Source: Microtetraspora sp. NBRC 16547
GTDB lineage: Bacteria; Actinomycetota; Actinomycetes; Streptosporangiales; Streptosporangiaceae
Length of the DNA stretch: 64,000 nucleotides
Direction of reading: 5' to 3'
NCBI RefSeq assembly: GCF_030268965.1
Contig: NZ_BSSE01000002.1
Location: forward strand, 496,001 to 560,000
Positions 52,418 through 62,069 of this stretch are shown piece by piece (the first letter of the stretch is position 1; every line of letters starts with the position of its first letter). Position numbers and translations under genes: made by a program. The notes below the pieces were generated by a model. It was given only the letters and a program-made list of their open reading frames with translations, was not told the origin of the DNA and searched no databases.

Positions 52418-53407
52418 GTGACCAAATCACCACATAGCACGTACTTGATAACTGGGGGTAGCGGTTTCGTCGGCTCTCATCTGACCGACGCGCTGCTCGC
52501 TCGCGGTGACGCGGTCGTGGTTCTCGACAACCTGTCGACGGGCCGGCTCGCCAACCTCACCCCGCACCCGAACCTGCGTTTCGTCCAGGGGTCCGTGCTG
52601 GACGAGCTGGTGGTCGACGAGCTCGTCCACCAGTGCGACGTGGTCGTCCACCTCGCGGCGGCCGTCGGAGTCAAGCTGATCGTCGAGCAGCCGCTGCGCT
52701 CCCTCACCACGAACATCCGCGGCTCGGAGATCGTCATCGAGGCGGCCCACCGCTACCGGCGCAAGATCCTCGTGACCAGTTCGAGCGAGATCTACGGCAA
52801 GAACTCCAGCGGGGCGCTCCGCGAGTCCTCCGATCGCATCCTCGGCAGCCCGGCGGTCGTCCGCTGGGCCTACAGCACGGCCAAGGCCGTCGACGAGATC
52901 CTGGCCAACGCCTACCACAAGGAACGCGGCCTGCCGACGATCGTCGTCCGGCTGTTCAACACGGTCGGCCCCCGGCAGAGCCCCGCGTACGGCATGGTCA
53001 TCCCCCGCCTGGTCCGCCAAGCGGTCGCCGGCCAGCCGCTCACGGTATACGGCGACGGCACGCAGACCAGGTGCTTCGCGCACGTGAAGGACGTGGTCGA
53101 CGCGCTCCTGCTCCTGCTGGACCACGGAGGCGCCGTGGGGCAGACGTTCAATGTCGGCGCGAGCCGCGAGGTGAGCATGCTGGAACTGGCCAAGCTCATC
53201 GTCGAGACGGCCGGGAGCGTGTCGGGCGTCGACCTCATCCCGTACGCCGAGGCGTATGAGCAGGGCTTCGAGGACATGACGCGCCGCGTGCCCGACACGA
53301 CCAAGCTGCGCGAGCTGACCGGGTGGAAGCCCAGCAGGTCGCTCGACGACATCCTCGCGGAGACCATCGCCGAGGCCCGCGCCGATCTGGCGACCACCCA
53401 GCGGTGA
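52418..53407 (+). CDS. NAD-dependent epimerase/dehydratase (UXS/GMD-like)
   Basis: The 329-aa extended SDR has ITGGSGFVGSHLTDALL, LDNLSTGRLANL, LAAAVGVKLI, TSSSEIYGKN, YSTAKAVDE and RLFNTVGPRQ. The TSSSEIYG and WAYSTAK blocks resemble UDP-glucuronate decarboxylase and related dehydratases. If a decarboxylase, it could turn a UDP-uronic acid from the 27293 dehydrogenase into a pentose. It could also be a 4-epimerase. It lies 66 bases after the first epimerase, and its stop overlaps the wecA-like gene (GTGA). Confidence 0.86.
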   Translation: MTKSPHSTYLITGGSGFVGSHLTDALLARGDAVVVLDNLSTGRLANLTPHPNLRFVQGSVLDELVVDELVHQCDVVVHLAAAVGVKLIVEQPLRSLTTNIRGSEIVIEAAHRYRRKILVTSSSEIYGKNSSGALRESSDRILGSPAVVRWAYSTAKAVDEILANAYHKERGLPTIVVRLFNTVGPRQSPAYGMVIPRLVRQAVAGQPLTVYGDGTQTRCFAHVKDVVDALLLLLDHGGAVGQTFNVGASREVSMLELAKLIVETAGSVSGVDLIPYAEAYEQGFEDMTRRVPDTTKLRELTGWKPSRSLDDILAETIAEARADLATTQR

Positions 53408-54441
53408 ACGGCGCCACCATCGCGGCCGCCGGGATCATGGCCTTCCTGCTCGCGGCCGGGGGCACCTACACCCTGGGACGCCTCGCACTGCGGTGGGGGA
53501 TCACCGACCGGCCGAGCGGCTACAAGACCCACGCCCGGCCCGTCCCATACCTGGGCGGCATCGCGATCATGTTGGGCACCATCGTGCCCGCGCTCGGGCT
53601 GATCGGCGGCCTCGCCGATCAGCGAACGACCGCCATCATGATCGGCGCGACCGCTATCGCCCTGCTCGGCCTCATCGACGACATCTCGCCACTGCCCAAG
53701 GCGACGCGGCTGGTGGTCGAGGCCGTGACGGCGACAGGAGTCGTGCTCAGCGGGGTCGAGGCGTCGGTCACCAACACCTGGCTGGACGGCCCGATCACCA
53801 TCATCTGGATCGTCGTCATCACCAACTCCTTCAATCTGCTCGACAACATGGACGGCGCCCTGGGCGCCGTCACGCTGGTGGGCGCCACACCGCTCGCCGG
53901 GGCGGCATTCGCCCGCGGCGAGTACGGGACCGGGCTGCTCCTGGTGACCCTGGCGGCCTCCGGCTGTGGCTTCCTGCCGCACAACTGGGCGCCGGCGAAG
54001 GTGTTCATGGGAGACGCGGGATCGCTGTTCATCGGATTCACGACCGCGTGCTGCGCCGCCCTGTTGATCACCGGCGAGGGCACGGGAACGGTGATCGCCG
54101 GGCTGCTGCTGCCGACCTTCGTCGCCACCGTCGACACCGGAGTGGTGATGCTTTCCCGCAACAGGGCAGGCCGTTCGATGTTCCAGGGCGGGACGGACCA
54201 CGTGTCCCACCGGCTACGCCGGCTCGGGTTCGGCGCCAGGCTGACGGCGCTGCTGCTCGCCGCCGTCGCGGCCGCGAGCGGGACGCTGGGCCTGGCCATG
54301 GCGCTGCACTGGATCTCGCCGATCATCGCGTTGGTGTCCGCTGTCGGCTCGGCCCTCGTGCTCATCACCTTGCCGCAAAGGGTGTCCGTCTACTCCCAGC
54401 CCCAGAAGCCCCTCGAAGTCACGTATGAAAGGCGACCTTAG
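53404..54441 (+). CDS. WecA/TagO-like undecaprenyl-phosphate sugar-1-phosphate transferase
   Basis: The polytopic protein (345 aa, about 10 helices) has MraY/WecA motifs in order: DRPSGYKTHARPVPYLGG, LIDDISPLPK (Asp-Asp), NSFNLLDNMDG, FMGDAGSLFIGF, and the His loop GTDHVSHRL. It starts polymer synthesis by moving GlcNAc-1-P (or a related HexNAc-1-P) to undecaprenyl phosphate. The GTG at 53404 overlaps the epimerase stop, which decides the start. Its 3' end overlaps the kinase gene by 17 bases. This fixes the pathway as the GlcNAc-initiated type. Confidence 0.93.
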   Translation: MNGATIAAAGIMAFLLAAGGTYTLGRLALRWGITDRPSGYKTHARPVPYLGGIAIMLGTIVPALGLIGGLADQRTTAIMIGATAIALLGLIDDISPLPKATRLVVEAVTATGVVLSGVEASVTNTWLDGPITIIWIVVITNSFNLLDNMDGALGAVTLVGATPLAGAAFARGEYGTGLLLVTLAASGCGFLPHNWAPAKVFMGDAGSLFIGFTTACCAALLITGEGTGTVIAGLLLPTFVATVDTGVVMLSRNRAGRSMFQGGTDHVSHRLRRLGFGARLTALLLAAVAAASGTLGLAMALHWISPIIALVSAVGSALVLITLPQRVSVYSQPQKPLEVTYERRP

Positions 54442-55813
54442 ACCGGTGGAACTGCTCCATTACGTACGGCTCGCACGCAGAGGCTGGCCGTTCATCGTGC
54501 TGTCCGTGATCATCGCGATGTCCTCGGCGGCGGTATTGACCGCGAGAACGCCACCCACGTACTCGGCGTCGATCTCGATGATCGTGTCTGGCACGGACAA
54601 GGAATCCGGCATGTCCACGGCGTACCAGTCGGGCATGCTGTCGGCTCAGCGTGTCACGTCCTACGCGAGCCTTCTGACGAGCCGCCGGGTGCTCAGCAGG
54701 GTCGTCGCGCCGGCCGACGCCGACCAGCTTCAGTCGGCTGTCACGGCGGAGGTCATCCCCGGAACCGTGCTCCTGCGTGCCACCGTGAAGAACTCCGACC
54801 CGGTGCGCGCCGCCCGGCTCGCCAACACCCTCGGCGACACGTTCACGCAGGTGATCGACCAGATCGAACGACCGACGCCCCGAAGCCGGCCCGCCGTCAA
54901 GGTGACGGTCGTCGACAGGGCAACGGTCCCCGGGGCTCCGGACAGCCCCAAGCCGCTGGTCAACCAGGCGGTCGCCATTCTGCTCGCGCTGCTCCTCGCG
55001 TTCGGCCTGCTCTTCCTGCGCGACCGTCTGGACACCACGGTCAAGACGATCGAAGTGTTGCAGGACGTGTCGCGCAACTCGGTGCTCGGCATCATCAGCT
55101 TCGAGAAGGACGCCCCCCGGTATCCCCTTATCGTCCGCGAGAGTGGCCAGTCCTCCAGAGCGGAGGCGTTCCGCTCGCTGCGGACGAACCTGCAGTTCAT
55201 CGGTGTCGACCGGCGGCCGCAGTCTCTCGTCATCACCAGTTCCCTGCCGAACGAGGGTAAGTCGTCGACGTCCGCCAACCTCGCGATCACTCTGGCGCAG
55301 GCGGGGTGGCGGGTCGTCCTGGTGGACGGCGACCTCCGCCGGCCGCGGATTCCGAGCTACTTCGGGATCGAGGGCGCCGCGGGGCTCACCGACGTGCTGA
55401 TCGACAAGGCGGAGCTGCAGGACGTCATCCAGACCTGGGGCAGCCCGGGCCTGTCCATCCTTCCGTGCGGCAAAATCCCGCCGAACCCCAGCGAGTTGCT
55501 CGGCTCACAGGGCATGCGCTCGGTGCTCGCCCAGCTCTCGCAGAGCTACGACATGGTCATCATCGACGCGCCACCCCTGCTGCCGGTCACCGACGCCGCG
55601 ACGCTCGCCGCGGTCTGCGACGCGACGCTCCTGGTCGTGCGGCACGGCAAGACGAGGCGCGAGCACGTGACCCGCGCCCAGGAGCTGCTCGCGTCGGTCA
55701 ACGCCCGGCTGGTGGGCACCGTGCTGAACTTCGTCCCGGAGAAGAAGGGGAAGTACGGCTACGGCTACAGCTACGGCTACGCCGCGGACGTCAAGACGCC
55801 GGTGAACGTGTGA
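54425..55813 (+). CDS. Wzz/BY-type tyrosine kinase for polysaccharide chain control
   Basis: The 462-aa protein joins a Wzz-type membrane module to a BY-kinase. The Wzz part has helices near 20-40 and about 180-198, with an external coil between them. The kinase has Walker A in LPNEGKSSTS, Walker A' LVDGDLRRPR and Walker B MVIIDAPP. The tail ends with a tyrosine cluster YGYGYSYGY that can be autophosphorylated. It regulates chain length and polymer export. A GTG at 54446 is a possible later start. The 3' end overlaps the convergent phosphatase gene by 23 bases, so kinase and phosphatase transcripts are mutually antisense there. Confidence 0.93.
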   Translation: MKGDLRPVELLHYVRLARRGWPFIVLSVIIAMSSAAVLTARTPPTYSASISMIVSGTDKESGMSTAYQSGMLSAQRVTSYASLLTSRRVLSRVVAPADADQLQSAVTAEVIPGTVLLRATVKNSDPVRAARLANTLGDTFTQVIDQIERPTPRSRPAVKVTVVDRATVPGAPDSPKPLVNQAVAILLALLLAFGLLFLRDRLDTTVKTIEVLQDVSRNSVLGIISFEKDAPRYPLIVRESGQSSRAEAFRSLRTNLQFIGVDRRPQSLVITSSLPNEGKSSTSANLAITLAQAGWRVVLVDGDLRRPRIPSYFGIEGAAGLTDVLIDKAELQDVIQTWGSPGLSILPCGKIPPNPSELLGSQGMRSVLAQLSQSYDMVIIDAPPLLPVTDAATLAAVCDATLLVVRHGKTRREHVTRAQELLASVNARLVGTVLNFVPEKKGKYGYGYSYGYAADVKTPVNV

Positions 55814-56387
55814 GGAGCGTGAGCGAGACGGAGAGAGCGTCGGCGATCGTCCGTCCCGCCACGCGATAGGCGCGCCGGGAACGACCGTAGGGGTCGGGGA
55901 TATCAGGCTGGTCCACGCGGACCAGCCCGCGGCGCGCTCCGGCCTCGGCCACGAGCGCGCGGGCCCGCCGTACGGGATCCCGATGGCAGATGATCGCGTC
56001 GACCGGCACTCCCCTGGTCAGCGCGGCGAACTCGGTGATGGTGAAGACCCGTGTCACGGCGGAAGGGCACAGGGCCGCCGCCTCGGCCCGGTGCTCGGCG
56101 GTCGCCCCGAGCACGAGGTCCGCCCCGACGACCAGTTCCGCGGTGAGCGGGCGGGACGCGAACCCGCCGGGATCTCCGCCGAGCCGGACCAGCACCTCCC
56201 GCGCGCGGTCCGACATCCGCAGTCCCGGCGCGGCGCGGGTGCCCGCGCTGGTCACCCGGATCGGGGAGCCCGCTCCGAGAGCGGCTCGGGCCAGCCGCTC
56301 CGCCATCGGCGAGCGGCAGATGTTGCCCGTACACACGAAGAGGACGTGGAACCCCCTGTCGGCTTCCACGTCAGCCTGAGACGACAT
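55791..56387 (-). CDS. Low-molecular-weight protein tyrosine phosphatase
   Basis: The 198-aa enzyme has the signature loop VCTGNICRSPMAERL (Cys-x5-Arg) near its N-terminus and the general-acid Asp in DIPDPYG near its C-terminus. It probably dephosphorylates the BY-kinase tail. It is convergent with that kinase and overlaps it. Its 5' end overlaps the small LCP-remnant gene by 17 bases. Confidence 0.93.
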   Translation of the reverse strand: MSSQADVEADRGFHVLFVCTGNICRSPMAERLARAALGAGSPIRVTSAGTRAAPGLRMSDRAREVLVRLGGDPGGFASRPLTAELVVGADLVLGATAEHRAEAAALCPSAVTRVFTITEFAALTRGVPVDAIICHRDPVRRARALVAEAGARRGLVRVDQPDIPDPYGRSRRAYRVAGRTIADALSVSLTLLTRSPAS

Positions 56388-56529
56388 CGGCGGTACTGCC
56401 TCCCTCCATCTGGAACCACAGCGCCCGGACGCGCGGGACGTCGAGCAGGAGGACCGGCCGCGGTCCGCGCCGGGCGGCGCGCGCGAACGCCGTACGCGCC
56501 GGGATGCTCCGCGGCTCGACGATCTTCAT
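56371..56529 (-). pseudogene. 52-aa ORF resembling the C-terminal end of an LCP protein
   Basis: The frame from ATG 56529 gives MKIVEPRSIPARTAF and later VLLLDVPRVRALWFQMEG. That second block resembles the LCP C-terminus, where a strand and helix (VVLD..K..ALW) close the domain. No catalytic core is present. The ATG overlaps the stop of the 56526-56819 frame as ATGA. I read both as remains of one LCP gene with its middle deleted. A small coupled gene pair is the alternative. The 52 codons overlap the phosphatase gene. Confidence 0.45.
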
Positions 56530-56819
56530 CTCGACCTGTCTTGGCATGGGAACCCGGGAGTCCCATTCTTCGCGGCCGTGTCCCTCTCTGTGGCCGTGTC
56601 CCTCTCCGCCTCGTCGGCGGCCTTCGCGGCCTTCTCACCGCGGGCCTCCCCCACCTGCCAGGCGGCAGGTGGATCATCGCGCTGGCGTTCCACGGGGAAG
56701 GCCCCGGGGACGCGCTCGGCGCTCCGCTCGTACGAGTTGATCAGCGCGTTGCCGCCCAGGAGCGTGCCTGCGGAGAGGACCAGGCCGGTGACACCGCACC
56801 CGATGATCGCTCTGCGCAT
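56526..56819 (-). pseudogene. 97-aa ORF resembling the N-terminus of an LCP protein (catalytic domain lost)
   Basis: The ATG at 56819 has AGGAGG about seven bases upstream. The product starts MRRAIIGCGVTGLVLSAGTL, one membrane helix, followed by SYERSAERVPGAFPVE, which matches the LCP juxtamembrane linker. After about residue 50 the expected RSDT block and catalytic core are missing. A charged stretch with a short repeat (ERDTAT/ERDTAA) follows instead. The strong ribosome site suggests it may still be translated. It forms part of the remnant with 56371-56529. Confidence 0.5.
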
Positions 56820-56966
56820 GCTGCGCCTCCTGAGCAGCGCACTCCCCGCGGGCTCAGTGCTTTCGCCGGTCTCGCGCGTACCCTCCATGAACGCGACGGT
56901 AGATCGTCGTCGCGGGGCCATCCTCCGTGGCACGCCGGGATTTACTCTTTCCGGCACTGTCTCCCG

Positions 56967-58727
56967 TCACGACGACGATGTCGGACAACCGCTGTGGTCT
57001 TCGGTGATCCGGGTGTGCTGGGGACGGACGAGCGGCTGGACCGGGGCCGCCGGCGGCTGGGCGGAGACGGGTTCCAGCAGCGTGAACTCCAGCGTTCTCG
57101 ACTGCCTGGGGGCGAACTCCAGCAACGTGGAGTAGACCGGATGGGATTGCTCCGCCTCGATGATGACGGCGGTCTTGTGACCGTCGAGGCGCACCCCGCT
57201 CAGCCTCGCACCCTGCGTGGCGTAGAGCGACACCCACAGCAGGTTGGAGCCGGGGGCGTGGTGGCGCCCCGGTGAGTCGAGCCGGGCGGTGACATAGTCG
57301 GGCAACGCCCCGCGCGGCACGTCGTTGCCGAGCCGGACGCGCACTGTCGTGGCGCGCAGCCCGTCGTCCCGGCACGCGTCCAGGCTGTAGGAGAGGGAGC
57401 GCCGGAGGTAGTAGTCGAGCTTGCCGCCCGCCGAATTGTTGACCACCAGCCCGGCGAAGGGGCCTGGCCGTCGCGGAAGCTCGCCACCGAGCGGAGTGGC
57501 CGCCAGCCGCTGCTCCTCGGCGAGGTGGCGGCTCCAGATCTGGATCCTCCGCTCGTCCACGAGCCGGGACAGGACCGGCAACAACCGCGCGGGCTCGGGA
57601 AGGGATCGGCTGACCGCGTCGCTGACGGCACCGGCGACCGTGATGAGGAACCTCTTGCGTTCCATTGGGTCCGGATATCGGGCGTAGGCCGCACGCTCGG
57701 TGAGATCGACGACGTTGTCCGCGGTGATTGTCTCCCCGTCGGGGAGGGTGACGGGACCGATCAGCCCCAGCAGATAGGAGAGACCGACGGGGTCGGTGGC
57801 GATGGCGCCGTCCAGCCGCCGGCCGTAGCGCCGTTCCCAGAGCCCGGCCCATGTGGCGGCCGCGTACGGGAAATGCGGGGAGAGGTTGGAAACGGAAAGC
57901 AGCGAGGTCGCGCTCGGCCCGTAACGAGCCTGGAACGCCGCCCCGTGATCGACGACGGGCCTGGGACTACCGAGACCGTTGTCCGCCGACAGCCGATCGA
58001 TCCCGAGCTTGCCGTGATCGGCTTTGAGGATGCCGAACGCTCCGACCAGGCCTCCCGTTCCGCGCGCCTCGGCGTTGGTCTGGAACGCGAGGAAATAGCG
58101 GCGGGGGCCGTCGTGCCCAAGCATCGGCGGCAGCAGCGCGGCGGCGTCGGCCGCTTGGCCGAGCCGGCCGTGTAGCCGGTCGATTTCGCGCAGCGCCGTG
58201 TCGCGTGCCTGGTCCAGCAGGTCCACGCCGGTGTCCGCGGGCGTGGCGGCGAGGAGGGACCGCACCGTGGCGAGGCGGGCGACACCGTCGTCCAGCACCG
58301 GGGCCGCGGCGCCGAGACCGTCGAGCAACTGTCGGATGTTGCTCATCGAGACCGCGTTCGCCGTCATGAACGGCGTGGCCGTACGGTAAACCCCGCCGAG
58401 CACATCGGTGAGTTCGTCGGCGGCCTCGGCCAGCCCGGCCGTGGTGGTCGCCGCGTCTCCCACGAAGGGGGCATGCGCGAGGAGCCACCAGTCGGGGCCG
58501 CTGGTGAGCCGCCGGGCCTCGGCCGCGTGCCGCCGCGCTTCCGCCAGCGGCCCCGCCAACTGCCGGGGATCGTCCGAGCTCAGCGGCAGCAACGCGTTCT
58601 TCGCGGCCTCGAGGTGGTCCCGCACGCTCAGGCCGAGATGTGCCGACCAGCCACCGGCCAGCACGAGGCCGGCGGCTGGAATCGACAGGCCGATGAGGGC
58701 CATCCTGCGACGGCTACCGCCCCACAT
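56967..58727 (-). CDS. DUF4012 domain protein
   Basis: At 586 aa it has an N-terminal membrane helix (about 9-30) and a long extracellular region. I recognise DUF4012 from FLAFQTNAEARGTGGLVGAFG and YAAATWAGLWERRYGRRLDGAIATDPV. DUF4012 proteins are common beside polysaccharide and wall-anchoring genes in actinobacteria, with unknown role. Glycan binding or transfer is often supposed because LCP genes co-occur. It begins 14 bases inside the end of the LPMTG protein gene, so those two are co-transcribed. No catalytic motif is identified by eye. Confidence 0.88.
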   Translation of the reverse strand: MWGGSRRRMALIGLSIPAAGLVLAGGWSAHLGLSVRDHLEAAKNALLPLSSDDPRQLAGPLAEARRHAAEARRLTSGPDWWLLAHAPFVGDAATTTAGLAEAADELTDVLGGVYRTATPFMTANAVSMSNIRQLLDGLGAAAPVLDDGVARLATVRSLLAATPADTGVDLLDQARDTALREIDRLHGRLGQAADAAALLPPMLGHDGPRRYFLAFQTNAEARGTGGLVGAFGILKADHGKLGIDRLSADNGLGSPRPVVDHGAAFQARYGPSATSLLSVSNLSPHFPYAAATWAGLWERRYGRRLDGAIATDPVGLSYLLGLIGPVTLPDGETITADNVVDLTERAAYARYPDPMERKRFLITVAGAVSDAVSRSLPEPARLLPVLSRLVDERRIQIWSRHLAEEQRLAATPLGGELPRRPGPFAGLVVNNSAGGKLDYYLRRSLSYSLDACRDDGLRATTVRVRLGNDVPRGALPDYVTARLDSPGRHHAPGSNLLWVSLYATQGARLSGVRLDGHKTAVIIEAEQSHPVYSTLLEFAPRQSRTLEFTLLEPVSAQPPAAPVQPLVRPQHTRITEDHSGCPTSSS

Positions 58728-59172
58728 GGGAGGATCGACGACGCCTTGCGGTGATGACGAGTCCGGCGGCGGCGACGGCGAGCAGTCCTCCGCCGGCGGT
58801 GGCCATCAACGCCACGGGAGCGCCCGTCATCGGCAGCTCGCCCTTGGCCTGGCAACCGCCGCTGCAGCCCCCGCAGCTGGGGCTGCAGTTGCCCCTGCCG
58901 CTGCTCGACCAGCTGTGTGATGTGTTGTTGTTGGTGTTGCGTTGCCTGCTGTGCTGTCGCTGCTGGTGCGACTGACGGTGACTCTGCGACTGGTGCTGGC
59001 GGATGATCTGCTGGACGTGCAGGTTAGGGAGCGGCGGATACGGCTGCCCGATCACGACGCCTTCCGGCACCGGCAGGGCGGCTTCGGCGGTCGCCGCTGC
59101 CACGGGCCCGAAAACCAGCCCTCCTGCCGCCATCATCGACAACAAAATAGGTATCGCTTTTCTTCGTACCAT
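58714..59172 (-). CDS. Small LPMTG wall-anchored protein with His/Gln-rich and Cys-rich regions
   Basis: The 152-aa product has a signal peptide (residues 1-31), then a His/Gln/Ser/Arg-rich stretch (about 52-90). A cysteine cluster C96-x3-C100-x2-C103-x3-C107 comes next, followed by the sorting motif LPMTG (113-117), a hydrophobic helix and RRRR. It should be cut by sortase and linked to the wall. The His and Cys pattern could bind metal or form disulfides; that is inference. The ATG has GGGGAG nine bases upstream. A rightward class E sortase gene starts 418 bases away, the obvious enzyme for it. Confidence 0.85.
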   Translation of the reverse strand: MVRRKAIPILLSMMAAGGLVFGPVAAATAEAALPVPEGVVIGQPYPPLPNLHVQQIIRQHQSQSHRQSHQQRQHSRQRNTNNNTSHSWSSSGRGNCSPSCGGCSGGCQAKGELPMTGAPVALMATAGGGLLAVAAAGLVITARRRRSSHVGR

Positions 59173-59590
59173 TTGGGACTCCCCGATGATGATAGGTCAC
59201 GCTATGGGCGATTTCGGCGGGAATGTCAGCGACATGTTCGCCTCGTAAGCTTTATATGCGCCCGGCCGAGAGGTACCCCATCGGGCGCGTGGTTCTTACG
59301 GACTGATCACTGACCGTTCTCCCGTTGTTGACGATCGCCCTCTTTCAGTGCCGCGGGTCCGATCGCCGCATGGAGACTGGCGGATCGTCTCGCCCGTCTT
59401 CGAGCGGGTTCACGTCGGTTGCCGCCTGCCGTTCCTCGCGCGTGAAGGAGTCTGCGCTGATATGCGCACCCGAATGTCCGCGCGGCGACGTGTCACTAAA
59501 GAATCGGCCAACGCCGTCACCGGGACCGCCTCCCCCGCATCGGTCCGGCGATACTCGAGGCGTGCATGACCAGCCGAAATCCACCGCGCC
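59173..59590. promoter_or_regulatory. Divergent region between the wall protein and the sortase
   Basis: On the minus strand TATAAA (complement of 59251-59256) is a good -10 element about 80 bases ahead of the LPMTG gene. The rest holds short frames with no coding character. Promoters for both the substrate and the sortase must lie here, which would let them be co-regulated. Confidence 0.5.
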
Positions 59591-60226
59591 GTGAGGGCCG
59601 CGCTCCGCGTCGTCTGCGAGCTCGGCGTCACCGCCGGGATCGTCTTGCTGATGCTCTGCGCGTATCTGCTCTGGGGCACCGGCTCCTACACCGAGCGACA
59701 CCAACGTGTCCTCCAGCAGCAGTTCGAGCAGGAGATTCAGGAGATTCACCAGAAGCAAGGGAAAAGGAGTCTCGGGGCGATCAAACTCGGCAGCGCCGTC
59801 GCGTTGCTGCGGATCCCCCGCCTGGGCGCCGACTACAAGTTCGCCGTAGTCGAGGGCGTGGACGCCGAGGCGTTGCGCGAGGGGCCCGGCCACTATCCCG
59901 GCACGGCAATGCCCGGCAAGATAGGAAATTTCGTCGTTTCTGGCCACCGCACAACGTATTTGGCGCCGTTCAACGGTATTGGCGAATTGCGCCGAGGTGA
60001 CGACATCGTGGTGGACACCCGAGAGGCGCGGTACACCTACCGGGTCACCCAGAAGGAGGTCGTCCTCCCCACCCGGCTGGACGTCATCGAACCGGTGCCG
60101 GGGCATCCGGGCGAGCGGCCGAAACAGGCTCTGATCACCATGACCACGTGCAATCCGAAGTATTCCGCCAGTGAGCGCCTGATCGTCCACGGCGTGCTCG
60201 CCGACCGTGAGAAGCGCCACACCTGA
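59591..60226 (+). CDS. Class E sortase
   Basis: The 211-aa enzyme has an N-terminal membrane anchor (residues 12-29) and a beta-barrel with the sortase triad: His119 in VSGHRTT, Cys187 in MTTCNPK, and Arg196 in SERLIVHG. The spacing and NPKYSASERLIV fit class E of actinobacteria. It should cleave a sorting signal such as LPMTG of the divergent small protein and link it to the wall on the outer face. The start is a GTG at 59591 without a strong ribosome site. A 49-aa membrane protein follows 17 bases later. Confidence 0.93.
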   Translation: MRAALRVVCELGVTAGIVLLMLCAYLLWGTGSYTERHQRVLQQQFEQEIQEIHQKQGKRSLGAIKLGSAVALLRIPRLGADYKFAVVEGVDAEALREGPGHYPGTAMPGKIGNFVVSGHRTTYLAPFNGIGELRRGDDIVVDTREARYTYRVTQKEVVLPTRLDVIEPVPGHPGERPKQALITMTTCNPKYSASERLIVHGVLADREKRHT

Positions 60227-60243
60227 ACGAGGAGAGGGCTGAC

Positions 60244-60393
60244 ATGTACGGATTCATCTGGCGACGGCTGCCCGGTGGCATCGTGGTCCGGCTGGCCGTC
60301 TCCCTGCTGCTGATCGGCGTCGTGGCGGGCCTGCTCTGGTACGTCGTGTTCCCCTGGCTGGCGACCCGGGTGCCGATCGACCAGCCCTGGTGA
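60244..60393 (+). CDS. 49-aa single-span membrane protein after the sortase
   Basis: The frame gives MYGFIWRRLPGG, a hydrophobic helix (about 14-37) and the end FPWLATRVPIDQPW. GGAGAGG precedes the ATG by seven bases. I recall similar short proteins (MYGWIWR...VFPW) directly after class E sortase genes in other actinomycetes, which supports a real gene. It might assist or restrain the sortase; that is a guess. Confidence 0.75.
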   Translation: MYGFIWRRLPGGIVVRLAVSLLLIGVVAGLLWYVVFPWLATRVPIDQPW

Positions 60394-60402
60394 GCCGAGG
60401 GA

Positions 60403-60554
60403 GTGTCTGACAAATGCTGCCCGTCGCGAGCGCGGATCCAGATGGATGCATCGCGAGGCGGAGGAGGAGGTCGGAGCGGAGCCTCCGGCCGACGTCGACA
60501 ACGAAGCGAGGCGCCATCTGGGCCGTGCGCAGCAGGGCTTGATTTGCCAGACAC
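60403..60554. mobile_element. 152-bp MITE-like element
   Basis: The ends gtgtctgacaaat and the complement gtgtctggcaaat form 13-bp inverted repeats with one mismatch. The interior is also roughly palindromic (ccagatgg pairs with ccatctgg), and there is no open frame for a transposase. Its size and structure fit a miniature inverted-repeat element. The only candidate target duplication is GA on both sides, which is weak. It lies between the sortase pair and the ABC ATPase, close after a stop codon. Confidence 0.7.
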
Positions 60555-60580
60555 GACCTAGGGCCACGCGGACGTCGAAG

Positions 60581-60614
60581 GGCCCTCGCCGCAGGGGGGA
60601 AGGCGGCGAGGGCC
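60581..60614 (-). terminator. Hairpin after the MsiK-like gene
   Basis: ggccctcgccgc and gcggcgagggcc form a perfect 12-bp stem with a 10-base loop, 23 bases beyond the stop of the minus-strand ATPase gene. There is no T run, as in many actinomycete terminators. Confidence 0.75.
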
Positions 60615-60636
60615 CCGGGAAGGCGAGCCGTACGGC

Positions 60637-61860
<1,224 letters not shown>

Positions 61861-61958
61861 CTCAGTCCTTCATCGCTTCCTGACGATTCCGCCCCGTCCT
61901 GCAGTCCGGGTGCCCCCGATGCGGGCTGGGCTTCCTCTCCCGGGGATGACCACGGAAG

Positions 61959-61972
61959 TGGATACGTTTTCA
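61959..61972. promoter_or_regulatory. LacI-type operator-like palindrome ahead of msiK
   Basis: tggatacgttttca is an imperfect palindrome around a central CG, the usual form of LacI/GalR-family operators. It lies about 100 bases before the msiK start and 111 before the lacI start. The divergent LacI protein is the likely binder. Confidence 0.45.
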
Positions 61973-62069
61973 AGAATCACAGCGGACAGATCAGGACCTG
62001 TCAACATTTTTCCCTTGTCGCACGGGGCTCGTTATCGTTCCGAGACTGGCGGCTACGGTGGAAAAATGC

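Noticed and set aside
59325-59594. Small plus-strand frames before the sortase
   Set aside because: They overlap each other in different frames, lack ribosome sites and show no conserved motif.
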